A DNA stretch of 6,154 nt from Faecalicatena sp. (GCA_009774255.1 VSNK01000310.1:1-6154); one strand, 5' to 3'. Positions 1-6,152 are shown, numbered from the stretch's first letter. The notes: a model not told the origin generated them from the letters alone. Program-made: numbers and translations.

Positions 1-153
1 TGGGTGGTGTCCGCGCTGTAATCGATAACTGGTAAGGGCTCTGTTGGGGCCGTGCAGGACGCGTGAACTGGAAATGGCTTAGGTCAGGCAGGGAAGGAAA
101 CAGGAAAAGGAATCGGCTCTGATTGGGCTGTGCAGGATGCGGGAATTAGCAGT
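1..153 (+). repeat. Degenerate 39-bp tandem repeat, interrupted by stops
   Basis: Four degenerate units of 39 bp can be laid out: one partial unit to 36, then 37-75, 76-114 and 115-153. Units 37-75 and 115-153 are clearest, sharing GGCTCTG, then TTGGG, then GTGCAGGA and GCG at the same spacing. The motif AACTGG recurs exactly 39 bp apart at 27 and 66. In the frame of the downstream gene a unit encodes 13 residues, for example GSDWAVQDAGISS. That frame is broken by TAA at 19-21 and TGA at 64-66, and the other two plus-strand frames are also closed here. The array probably extends upstream of the window. It looks like a decayed in-frame minisatellite of the same kind as the two intact arrays downstream. 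Confidence 0.6.
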
Positions 154-2925
154 GGGTACAGTCAGATTGTGCCTGCGTACTGCTATGCAAAGGAAGGGAA
201 AGATACGCCTTACGGCGGAATTTCGCCCGGAAGCAGCCTGAAAATGGATTTTCGTCTTATCGATCTGTTGGGAAACAGAAGCGCTTCCGGCATCACATGG
301 GAGATTCCATACGGCTATACGGATCCGCTGCTGCCGGTTTCGGTCTATCCTCATACGAAATGCGTGTATGAGCTGGAAAGAGCGGCAGAGGGCTATTCCT
401 GTTTCGTGACCTTCAGTTATGTGGAGGAAGATGACAAGGAATGGCTTCAGGATGAGAGTGAGAAGAGCATCGAGGATCGGCTTCGAGCTGAGAGTAAAAA
501 GAATAATGAGAATCGGCTTCTGGATGAGAGTGAAAAGAGCATTGAGGATCGGCTTCGGGATGAAAGCGAGAAGGGCAGCGGGAACCGGCTTCAGGATGAA
601 AGCGAGAAGGGCAGCGGAAACCGGCTTCAGGATGAGAGCGAGGGAAGCAATGAGAACCTGCTCCTTGCCTGTCGGCAGTTGGAATGTGAGGACATGCGTT
701 GCTTTATTGATCTGTGCGGAACAGAAATGCAGGTAGATAAGGCTCCGCTGCTCGCATATGTACAAGGACTGTGTCAGGGAGAAGTACCGGAAGCAGCAGT
801 GTATGAATTGCCGTTTGCGGGCGGAGAGGATATCCTGGAATTGAAGGTTGCTTTTTTGCTGAAAAGAGACGAGCAGCTTCTTTCCGCTGCTTTGAAGGGA
901 ACCGAAGAAGCGGCGGAGGTGCTGACCGCCAGATCGGATATTACGGAAAATACGGAAAAAATAAATCAGGATTATCTGGCGGTGAGGGGGCTGGACGGGC
1001 AGTTGTTCTATGTTCCCCCGGTGAAGCATACGTTTGACGGTTATGAAATATGGACGCTGCAGCCGCTGTCTAATAAGCTGCTCCAGTTGAAGGAGATTCC
1101 GGTTGTGGATCAAAGCGGAACCACGCAGAGGATTTCCTATTATCAGGTAGATTTGGAAGAATGGGCGGCGGATTTTCTTATGGACCTGGAAGGTTTCTTA
1201 AAGCCGGATTCCATTTACGGCGAAGACAGGGACGTGTGTGAGACGCTTCTGGAGATCAAAAAGAATCTGGCGCAGGTCATTGCGTCAGGCGTGACAAAAA
1301 TCAGCGGCAATGTGGGTAATCCGCAATTTGAACAAGCCGCCGCAGACTATTATCAGAATCTGATGCTGCAAAATCTTTCTGCCGGACGGGAAACGGACGG
1401 TGTGATTCTGCTGCAGTGGGAAAAGAAAGCGGATGGTGTGGTCCGGCAACAGATCGGGGAGGAAACGGACGGTGTGATTCGGCAGCAATTCAGGAGTGAA
1501 ACGGGCGGTGCGATCTGGCAGCAGTCCGAAAAAGAGACGGACAAAGGGTTTGCGCAGCAGTCCGAAAAAGAGACGGACGAAGGGTTTGCGCAGCAGTCCG
1601 AAAAAGAGACGGACGAAGGATTTGCGCAGCAGTTCAAAAAGCAGGCGGACATGAGAAAGGCATGGTGCTTCCGCGCGGAGTCAGACCGTGACGGATTTAC
1701 ATTAAAGCCAGGAAAGCTTCGGGCCGACGGCATCCTGCCCGTTGGCGTCTGTGCCGCGGACATTTCAAAGCAGATGCGCGTGGATATGGATTTGCGCTTG
1801 ACGTTTACCGATTGGGAAATTGCCGGGGAATATTTTTATGAGTTCCTCACCGTCCAGGAACAAAATTCTGTTTCTCAGAATATCAAAGGGAATCTTCCTT
1901 TCAAGCGTTTTTCGCAGATGCCGGTGCTGAAGAGCCAGGAATATGCCGGCGAGGAGGCAGCATGCAAATGGAAGTATGAGGTGGCATTTGTGCATCAGAC
2001 GGCGGAACAGGATATACTGACTCTTCGGTTATTGCCGAAAAGTGAAGCCGGATTGAGGAATGCGGATGACGGATTCCTTCTCGCCATGGCGCAGTACCGG
2101 TATCTGAGGGATAAACTGCTTGTGGATACGAGTATGAAAAAGCAGTTGGTGGAATGCTGTCGGAATATATGCGAAAGCTGGAGTTATGAAAGACTGTCCA
2201 TGCGTGCGGGAACCGGTGCTGCAGAATGGAAGCTCCGTTTTTCTCTTGCTTTTGAAGAAAGGAAACTTGTGATCCTGGAATCGGATATCGCGCCGGAAAA
2301 ATTAAAAATCAGCATGAAAACGCCTGGCGGAGAGTATGGTGAGCTGAACCGCGGGGAGGGAGATTTTTACATTTTGCCGGAAGAATTGGCGGAGCCTTAT
2401 GAGTTCCTCATTTCCGTATTGGATTTGGACATCCGGGAGGTGAACCGGATCAATACCTGTATTTCCGTGACCAGAAATCAGGAGATTGCTGAAATAAATG
2501 ATCTGTTTTTGTATCGATCTGATGAGGCGGCATTTGCGGATGATCTGCTTCCGTCCCTGAACAGGCCGGAAACGGTGGAGTTGGGGGATTTTGAAAAGGA
2601 GAATTTTATCAGCAGGCTTTGCGGGCTTTGCAGAGGCTTTGGGAAGGCTTCCATGGAAGTATGTTGTAAAGCACCGGTTTCGGTGTATGGGGAAGAGACG
2701 ATTTATAGTTCCCTGCCGGTTTTGTATGCTCCGGATATTGCCGCAGATGGGCGAAAGGATGTGATAACGCTGATCTACGACAGGATTGAGGCATGGATGA
2801 AGGAAAGATTTGGCGGGAGAGAAGGAGAATTGACTGTCCAGGTTCAGCTGGCTTTGTTTGCGGCGGAGGATCAGAAAAGGAATCTGATGGAATTTGCGGA
2901 TCTGGAATTCCGCTGCAGGAAGTAA
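130..2925 (+). CDS. C-terminal part of a giant uncharacterised protein, 5' end broken
   Basis: This frame is open for 931 codons from a GTG at 130 to TAA at 2923. The GTG has no convincing ribosome binding site and lies inside the upstream repeat. The encoded sequence also begins in mid-domain, so this is most likely the 3' part of a longer gene cut off by stops at 19 and 64; ATG 244 is another possible start. No catalytic motif, signal peptide or membrane segment is visible. Residues 12-100 look beta-rich (YGGISPGSS, DLLGNRSA, YGYTDPLLPVSVYP). Residues 338-420 look helical (VDLEEWAADFLMDLEGFL, then YYQNLMLQNLSAGR). A tail from about 800 to 931 ends in a charged, polar segment. Residues 105-176 and 421-504 are tandem repeats. 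From memory the non-repeat parts resemble very large LysM-containing bacterial proteins of unknown role; I could not check this. The stop codon coincides with a foldback element. A collapsed second copy of the 3' end lies at 6017-6152. Confidence 0.65.
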   Translation: MQDAGISSGYSQIVPAYCYAKEGKDTPYGGISPGSSLKMDFRLIDLLGNRSASGITWEIPYGYTDPLLPVSVYPHTKCVYELERAAEGYSCFVTFSYVEEDDKEWLQDESEKSIEDRLRAESKKNNENRLLDESEKSIEDRLRDESEKGSGNRLQDESEKGSGNRLQDESEGSNENLLLACRQLECEDMRCFIDLCGTEMQVDKAPLLAYVQGLCQGEVPEAAVYELPFAGGEDILELKVAFLLKRDEQLLSAALKGTEEAAEVLTARSDITENTEKINQDYLAVRGLDGQLFYVPPVKHTFDGYEIWTLQPLSNKLLQLKEIPVVDQSGTTQRISYYQVDLEEWAADFLMDLEGFLKPDSIYGEDRDVCETLLEIKKNLAQVIASGVTKISGNVGNPQFEQAAADYYQNLMLQNLSAGRETDGVILLQWEKKADGVVRQQIGEETDGVIRQQFRSETGGAIWQQSEKETDKGFAQQSEKETDEGFAQQSEKETDEGFAQQFKKQADMRKAWCFRAESDRDGFTLKPGKLRADGILPVGVCAADISKQMRVDMDLRLTFTDWEIAGEYFYEFLTVQEQNSVSQNIKGNLPFKRFSQMPVLKSQEYAGEEAACKWKYEVAFVHQTAEQDILTLRLLPKSEAGLRNADDGFLLAMAQYRYLRDKLLVDTSMKKQLVECCRNICESWSYERLSMRAGTGAAEWKLRFSLAFEERKLVILESDIAPEKLKISMKTPGGEYGELNRGEGDFYILPEELAEPYEFLISVLDLDIREVNRINTCISVTRNQEIAEINDLFLYRSDEAAFADDLLPSLNRPETVELGDFEKENFISRLCGLCRGFGKASMEVCCKAPVSVYGEETIYSSLPVLYAPDIAADGRKDVITLIYDRIEAWMKERFGGREGELTVQVQLALFAAEDQKRNLMEFADLEFRCRK
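442..657 (+). repeat. In-frame 36-bp minisatellite, six units
   Basis: Six contiguous 36-bp units encode 12-residue repeats (residues 105-176): WLQDESEKSIED, RLRAESKKNNEN, RLLDESEKSIED, RLRDESEKGSGN, RLQDESEKGSGN and RLQDESEGSNEN. Units 4 and 5 differ at only two bases. The SIED ending alternates in units 1 and 3, which suggests an older 72-bp duplication followed by a newer 36-bp one. There are no spacers, so this is not a CRISPR array. The encoded stretch is highly charged and probably disordered or a loop insert between two beta-rich parts. Copy number is likely to vary between strains. Confidence 0.93.
1390..1641 (+). repeat. In-frame 36-bp minisatellite, seven units, unrelated sequence
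   Basis: Seven contiguous 36-bp units encode residues 421-504: ETDGVILLQWEK, KADGVVRQQIGE, ETDGVIRQQFRS, ETGGAIWQQSEK, ETDKGFAQQSEK, ETDEGFAQQSEK and ETDEGFAQQFKK. Units 5 and 6 differ at one base, and units 6 and 7 at four. The first units are much more diverged, so the array appears to have grown towards its 3' side recently. The unit has the same length as the 442-657 array but a different sequence and amino acid pattern, so the two arose independently. The first unit seems to copy the local host sequence around GRETDGV, and the non-repeat fold resumes at QADMRKAW. Confidence 0.93.
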
Positions 2926-3003
2926 GGAATTGTAGAAAAATAACTGACACATCTTGGCTTGTCTATTTCTCCGGCTGCACAGGTCAAAAAGCCTCGACGC
3001 AGT

Positions 3004-3042
3004 CCTAAGGAATCCACCATGCTACGCATGGTACCCCTTAGG
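3004..3042. other. Inner hairpin A of the foldback element
   Basis: CCTAAGG at 3004-3010 pairs with CCTTAGG at 3036-3042. Inside it ACCATG pairs with CATGGT around a CTACG loop. It lies at the centre of the foldback element and would form one arm of a cruciform or of a branched transcript. No T tract follows, so it does not look like an intrinsic terminator. Confidence 0.75.
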
Positions 3043-3057
3043 ACAAAGCCCACTACG

Positions 3058-3088
3058 TTGCTAAGCGCCAGTGGCGCTTATTTAGCAA
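3058..3088. other. Inner hairpin B of the foldback element
   Basis: TTGCTAA at 3058-3064 pairs with TTAGCAA at 3082-3088, and GCGCC pairs with GGCGC around an AGT loop. An alternative register gives an uninterrupted 8-bp stem, TAAGCGCC with GGCGCTTA (3062-3080). With hairpin A and the long outer stem this gives the element a three-way-junction-like layout. Confidence 0.75.
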
Positions 3089-3186
3089 GGACCGAAACAG
3101 AGTGTAGAACTGCGTTTTTTGACCTGCACATCCGAAGAAAAATCCTGCGCAATCAGTATCACTTATTTTCTACAACTCCTAAGGAG

Positions 3187-3278
3187 CTGTCGGGAAATGG
3201 CATTTCTGCACAATATCTTGCTGTGATTGATAATCAGTCACAGCAAGATATGGTGGGAAACCAGTCATTTACCGACAG
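3187..3278. other. Strong nested hairpin outside the foldback element
   Basis: A perfect 14-bp stem, ATATCTTGCTGTGA at 3213-3226 with TCACAGCAAGATAT at 3238-3251, encloses an 11-base loop. A second outer stem pairs CTGTCGGgAAATG at 3187-3199 with CATTTaCCGACAG at 3266-3278, with one mismatch. The whole foldback spans about 92 bp. It starts just after the right TAA of the neighbouring element. No run of Ts follows on either strand, so a factor-independent terminator is unlikely. It may be a second small palindromic element, or a transcript-end structure originally downstream of the giant gene. Confidence 0.7.
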
Positions 3279-3392
3279 CAAGATTATGCACCCCATTTTT
3301 CTCGTCTGTGTCTCATGGGCTAGATGCCCGTTCTTTGCAATATACTCATCCCGAATCTTTTGCAGGGTCTCATCATAGAGCCTCTGGTACTT
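3234..3392 (-). pseudogene. Possible short coding remnant
   Basis: Read on the minus strand, this stretch is open between two stops and gives a helical, charged segment (YQRLYDETLQKIRDEYIAKN, then GHLAHET), followed by unremarkable sequence that runs into the hairpin. There is no start codon at its head. It lies just beyond the stop of the truncated ATPase gene. It may be the tail of a lost gene, or chance. I do not recognise the family. Confidence 0.25.
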
Positions 3393-3409
3393 CTATGCGT
3401 CTATACATC

Positions 3410-4619
3410 TTATCCGATCAAAACGGTTTTCCCTTCAAATGCAAATCCATACTTCCGGATCCGATCCTGCGTGATGCCCTTTGCCTCCAGTGTGGCGGAA
3501 TATTTCATACGGTCGATCTGCTCCAACGCCGCCTGCACCGTATCGGCAAGCGATTTTTCCTCGTCCGGATCATGAACCTTGAATTCCAGAATGATGGCAT
3601 CATCCGTCTCTGAAAGCGGCTCCAGCATCACATCATATCTTCCGAATCCGCTTTCCCGGTTGGAGGTGATCGTGTATCGGTCACCCAGATCCACCATCAG
3701 GCCGAGAACAAAACCGTGGTAAAAGCAGACACTTGAGTTTGGTTCTTCCAAACTCTTAGTGGTCGCTTTCCCTGTGGGCAAGCGTTCCGGTTCCGTTGCT
3801 TCGGACGGATGATTTCCGGTATCGAAATAACTGAAGGTCGAAAAGGCAACCCGGTTCATATATACATTCATGGCCTTTTTATCATCCAATAAAAGTGCCT
3901 TAATGAAATTGTTATATGCGGGGGTAAATTGCGAAAACCAATCCTCTACCATCTGCTCAAACATCAGTGACACTTCACGGTTGGTTAATACGAGGTCATA
4001 GATCATCCGTTCTCTTTTGTCCATCCCCCACTTCTGCACACGCAGATAGCCGCTTGCAAGCAGGAGACTCCAGACAGCATTCTCCTTGCGCCCTAACTGA
4101 CTGAATACGATCTGCTCGTCAACCTGCGTGCGAAGCGCTTTGCCGGAAAGAAGATCCTCCATCACCATTTTTGTATCCGCGCTCCCCTCGCGGATCAGCT
4201 TTCCGACCAGACTGTTGCTGCTGGTGTTGGCCCAATAGGGGGCAAATTTTGCAAATTTCAGGTAGTTGATGATCGACCAGGGGTTGTAGATGTCGGTCTT
4301 ATTTTCAAATGTAAATCCATCATACCATCTCCTGACCTCATCCTTTTTGTCTGACAGGCCGTATTCTTCGAGAGCATCACAGACCTCCTCCTGGGTAAAA
4401 CCAAAACTGTCCGCATACAGATCAGAGGTGGTTGTAACAACTGTCAGATTATTCAGATCAGAGAAAATCGACTCCTTGCTGACTCTGGTGATTCCGGTCA
4501 TCATGGCTTTGGCAAGGAACGGATTCGTTTTAAATGTAGAATTAAACAAATTGCGGATAAAAAGAACCAGTTCGTCCCAGTAGCCATACACATAAGCCTC
4601 CTGCATCGGGGTATCGTAT
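3410..4619 (-). pseudogene. 5'-truncated AAA-ATPase-like / PD-(D/E)XK nuclease protein
   Basis: This is the C-terminal part of the AAA-ATPase_like plus PD-(D/E)XK (DUF1703-type) family, often annotated 'AAA family ATPase'. Intact members are roughly 520-580 residues and start with a Walker A-like RPRRFGKS segment, which is absent here. Homology begins abruptly at YDTPMQEAYVYGYW, just after the usual Walker B acidic residues. It continues through GITRVSKESIFSDLNNL and RRWYDGFTF to a C-terminal nuclease-like domain with FGRYDVMLEP and ILEFKV, ending in KYGFAFEGKTVLIG. The D, E and K of the nuclease motif look intact. An ATG at 4661-4663 would give 417 residues, but the first 15 or so are encoded by the neighbouring gene's terminator and are not part of the family. 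A palindromic insert at 3725-3781 adds 19 residues. Without the P-loop it cannot be a normal ATPase, and the upstream terminator should limit transcription. I rate it a pseudogene. Confidence 0.85.
3725..3783. repeat. In-frame palindromic insertion with two hairpins
   Basis: In the ATPase relative, family members are expected to read PER-FYHGFV. Here 19 residues (LPTGKATTKSLEEPNSSVC; 57 bp, 3725-3781) separate PER from FYHGFV. The inserted DNA forms one hairpin from GAGTTTGG (3735-3742) and CCAAACTC (3748-3755), with partly complementary ACT and AGT at its outer ends. A second hairpin pairs GCTTTCCC (3765-3772) with GGGCAAGC (3776-3783) around TGT, with one mismatch. Because it is a multiple of three with no stop, the frame is kept. 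The arrangement resembles the palindromic elements that insert into Rickettsia genes. The claim that it is absent from relatives rests on memory of the family. Confidence 0.65.
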
Positions 4620-4655
4620 AAAAAAGCGGATACCCAATTGTCTAAGGTATCCGCT
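4620..4655 (-). terminator. Intrinsic terminator of the Rpn gene
   Basis: On the minus strand a perfect 10-bp stem, AGCGGATACC with GGTATCCGCT, closes an 11-base loop and is followed by six Ts (4625 down to 4620). It starts about 22 bases after the Rpn stop codon. The T tract ends within a base or two of where homology to the truncated ATPase gene begins, so this marks the junction between the two. Confidence 0.9.
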
Positions 4656-4676
4656 CTGTTCATATCTTATATTCGT

Positions 4677-5486
4677 TCAAACTTCCAATTCCTCTATGCT
4701 CTCTTTTGTGAGACCGGTATATCTCACAATTTTTTCTATAGGTTCACCGTCTGCTTTCATATTCCGGGCAAATCCAAGTTTTTCTTCGTGTCTTGCATTA
4801 TACAATGCCTGTGCCTCATCATGCCTTGCTTTCGCGCGGAGTCTCTCTTTCTCACGGAACTCTGACGAAGCAGTAATCGTATAATAAGCATTGATCGCCT
4901 GACTCATAACTGGCACCTCCATCTCTTTAATCTTTTCCAGTTCCTCTTCAGTCTCTGCTTTGAACAGCGAAAGCCACAACAGTAACATATCATCATCACC
5001 CACATCTGATGGCAGTTTGGGAAGTTCAAAGAAATGAAATCCCATTTTATCCGACAGCAGTGTATGACGCGTGACTTCTAACGGCTGGAAGAAAGAATGA
5101 TATTCTTTACATTCAAACAGCGGGAAATCTATAATGCTGATAACGATTGTACGTGGCAGGGTAGAATAGCCCTGCCCGGTAAGCAGCGCTGATGAAAACT
5201 CCCTCGCCCAGTAGTACATGACCCTCTCCGGATAATCCCCCTCATTGCAGACCTGCACTTCCAGGTCCACACGCTGGCCGTTCACGGTCATGTTGATATC
5301 CAGCCTACAGAATTTGTCTCCCAGATTCTCCGGCGGCATCTCCGGGTTTCGTATTACGAACTGCCCGATACCCTCCAACGTTATTCCAAGCAGGTCTGCC
5401 ACCAGCTTCTTTAAAAGTTCCGGATACTGTACAAACAGCATCTTGAACAATGTATCTGTCTTAAACGTATATTCAAGTTTCCGCAT
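4677..5486 (-). CDS. Rpn-family recombination-promoting nuclease / putative transposase
   Basis: This 269-residue protein belongs to the PD-(D/E)XK Rpn group (PDDEXK_2, often annotated 'putative transposase'). The opening YTFKTDTLFKMLFVQYPELL is typical. The nuclease core follows as FCRLDINMTVNGQRVDLEVQV, with probable active-site residues D63, E76 and Q78. Then come YWAREFSSAL, LPRTIVISIIDF, and a helical charged tail (EFREKERLRAKARHDEAQAL) ending in a small helix pair (RYTGLTKESIEELE). E. coli RpnA, a distant relative, is a DNA endonuclease that promotes RecA-independent recombination; a role here is inferred. The start is ATG 5486, supported by an AAGGGGG ribosome binding site 8 bases upstream. 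It is transcribed alone, with its own promoter and terminator. Length and core look complete, so it is probably functional. No terminal inverted repeats were found around it, so I do not call an insertion sequence. Confidence 0.92.
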   Translation of the reverse strand: MRKLEYTFKTDTLFKMLFVQYPELLKKLVADLLGITLEGIGQFVIRNPEMPPENLGDKFCRLDINMTVNGQRVDLEVQVCNEGDYPERVMYYWAREFSSALLTGQGYSTLPRTIVISIIDFPLFECKEYHSFFQPLEVTRHTLLSDKMGFHFFELPKLPSDVGDDDMLLLWLSLFKAETEEELEKIKEMEVPVMSQAINAYYTITASSEFREKERLRAKARHDEAQALYNARHEEKLGFARNMKADGEPIEKIVRYTGLTKESIEELEV

Positions 5487-5494
5487 GGCATCAT

Positions 5495-5501
5495 CCCCCT
5501 T
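5495..5501 (-). promoter_or_regulatory. Ribosome binding site of the Rpn gene
   Basis: On the minus strand AAGGGGG lies 8 bases before ATG 5486. This fixes the start of the nuclease. Confidence 0.85.
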
Positions 5502-5526
5502 AAATCTTATAGTCTCCCTTCTGGAT

Positions 5527-5535
5527 AGTATACCA
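5527..5535 (-). promoter_or_regulatory. Extended -10 promoter of the Rpn gene
   Basis: On the minus strand TGGTATACT combines a TGn extension with a TATACT -10 box about 40 bases upstream of the start codon. No good -35 box is present at the usual spacing, which is common for extended -10 promoters. Confidence 0.6.
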
Positions 5536-5564
5536 TATCTGATGACTGATTTCCATAAAGATTT

Positions 5565-5765
5565 TTGCGGCCCCAGCTTATGCGTAAGACACTGGACGCA
5601 GAGCAGGCAGCAAAAATATCAGGGCTGGATACAGTTTATATTGGAAAAATATTTGAGTATTTAGAAAACTATCCCGGTGAGAGTAATAAGGAAATAGAGG
5701 CAAGGCTCATTTCTCAAAAAAGTAAGGCTGACGGGTTGTGTACGCATCGGGAAACGGTTCGTTAG
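5565..5765 (+). pseudogene. Orphan C-terminal-like fragment
   Basis: From TTG 5565 or ATG 5580 to TAG 5763 the frame is open for 62-67 codons. The first 45 or so residues are helical and look like real protein (LDAEQAAKISGLDTVYIGKI, then FEYLENYPGESNKEIEARL). The pattern of a short helix-turn-helix followed by an 'eNYPgesnkEI' helix resembles the tails of some Rpn-family transposases, which would make it the last piece of another Rpn gene, but this is from memory. The part after SQKSK looks like read-through into unrelated sequence. No ribosome binding site precedes either start, and a TAA lies in frame at 5556. Most likely a gene remnant rather than a working small gene. Confidence 0.35.
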
Positions 5766-5842
5766 AGCCGCTTTGCGCCTTGCCGCAAGGCATCCGGCCA
5801 TAAAAATACTGGTATCAGGCATCCGGCTCCTCGCCGTCAGGC
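5766..5842. repeat. GC-rich stretch with a hairpin and an 11-bp direct repeat
   Basis: GCCTTG and CAAGGC form a small hairpin near 5778-5792. The 11-mer AGGCATCCGGC occurs twice in direct orientation, at 5788-5798 and 5817-5827, 29 bp apart. This segment separates the orphan fragment from the remnant of the giant gene and may mark a rearrangement junction. I see no gene in it. Confidence 0.4.
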
Positions 5843-6152
5843 GACTTTTCAATTACTCACGGGTCTGATTTCCCGCAGCTTGCCGCGTTTTACAAAAATG
5901 CCGAGCGAAGCGAGGTCCAGGCTAATACCACGCAGCTTGCTGCGGGGAAGTTTATTGGGCTGGATGTGTTACAATTTGCGGTTGTAACGCCCAATAGTTA
6001 TTTGTCATTTTCTGGCATTCGCAAACAGATGGTTCATCAGCCTGAACAGGTCGGAAACGCCGGGGGTTGTAGAATTTGAAAAGGAGAATTGTTGTCCAGG
6101 TTCAGTTGGCTTTGGAAATTTCAGAAGAGGCCGCACAATGTACAGAATATAA
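5804..6152 (+). pseudogene. Collapsed second copy of the giant-gene family, LysM-like part plus 3' end
   Basis: The first part (5843 to about 6000) reads FSITHGSDFPQLAAFYKNAE, then RSEVQANTTQLAAGKFI. This fits the LysM spacing: start strand, GDT-like turn, LA..Y, ..AN, L..G..I. From about 6015 the DNA matches the end of the 130-2925 gene. In another frame it reads AFANRWFISLNRSETPGVVEFEKEN, against AFADDLLPSLNRPETVELGDFEKEN in that gene. A deletion at AAGGAGAATT (6081-6090) then jumps to the counterpart of 2832, continuing TGTCCAGGTTCAG. A second, less certain deletion leads to the TAAGG at 6150-6154 that mirrors 2923-2927. Frames change along the way and in-frame stops occur (TGA 6077, TAA 5985), so it is a dead gene. 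The copy likely comes from a tandem paralogue or duplication. Confidence 0.7.

Larger units (their letters stand above)
2926..3179. mobile_element. MITE-like foldback element with TAA flanks
   Basis: The ends are imperfect terminal inverted repeats. The left one starts GGAATTGTAGAAAAATAACT at 2926. The right one, read on the minus strand from 3179, starts GGAGTTGTAGAAAATAAGTG. The match continues inward as a long imperfect inverted repeat, including TGCACAGGTCAAAAA at 2976-2990 against TTTTTTGACCTGCAC at 3115-3129, and GACGCAGT at 2996-3003 against ACTGCG at 3109-3114. TAA lies directly outside both ends (2923-2925 and 3180-3182), consistent with a 3-bp target duplication. No credible protein is encoded, so movement would need a transposase supplied elsewhere. 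The whole unit could also fold as a branched RNA. The left TAA is the stop codon of the giant gene, so insertion left the protein end unchanged. Calling it mobile is inference until other copies are found. Confidence 0.7.

Noticed and set aside
442..657. Regularly spaced 36-bp repeats that could suggest a CRISPR array
   Set aside because: Units are contiguous with no unique spacers, lie inside an open coding frame, and vary in a codon-like way. No cas gene is present. The same holds for 1390-1641.
419..736. Arginine-rich open frame overlapping the first array
   Set aside because: Same cause: a shifted reading of the 36-bp units. The composition is a by-product and the giant gene's frame is the one that continues on both sides.
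79..1113. Long open minus-strand frame (344 codons) with hydrophobic repeated segments
   Set aside because: It is the antisense of the giant gene. A repeat whose length is a multiple of three and lacks a stop in one unit stays open over the whole array, which explains its length. No ribosome binding site or family match was seen.
2302..2952. Antisense open frames at the 3' end of the giant gene
   Set aside because: The sense frame is longer, and its end is repeated as a protein-level match near 6017-6090, which supports the plus strand.
2959..3378. Open plus-strand frame running through the foldback element
   Set aside because: It covers hairpin arms and both sides of the element's right end, with no ribosome binding site or protein-like pattern. 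The base pairing explains the sequence better.
4625..4663. ATG at 4663 as the true start of the ATPase-like protein
   Set aside because: The first 15 or so codons are the stem and T tract of the Rpn terminator, and the family's Walker A half is missing. The ATG is accidental.
4620..5580. A complete insertion sequence around the Rpn gene
   Set aside because: I could not find matching terminal inverted repeats or a target duplication at the two sides, and Rpn proteins often occur as single genes without such ends.
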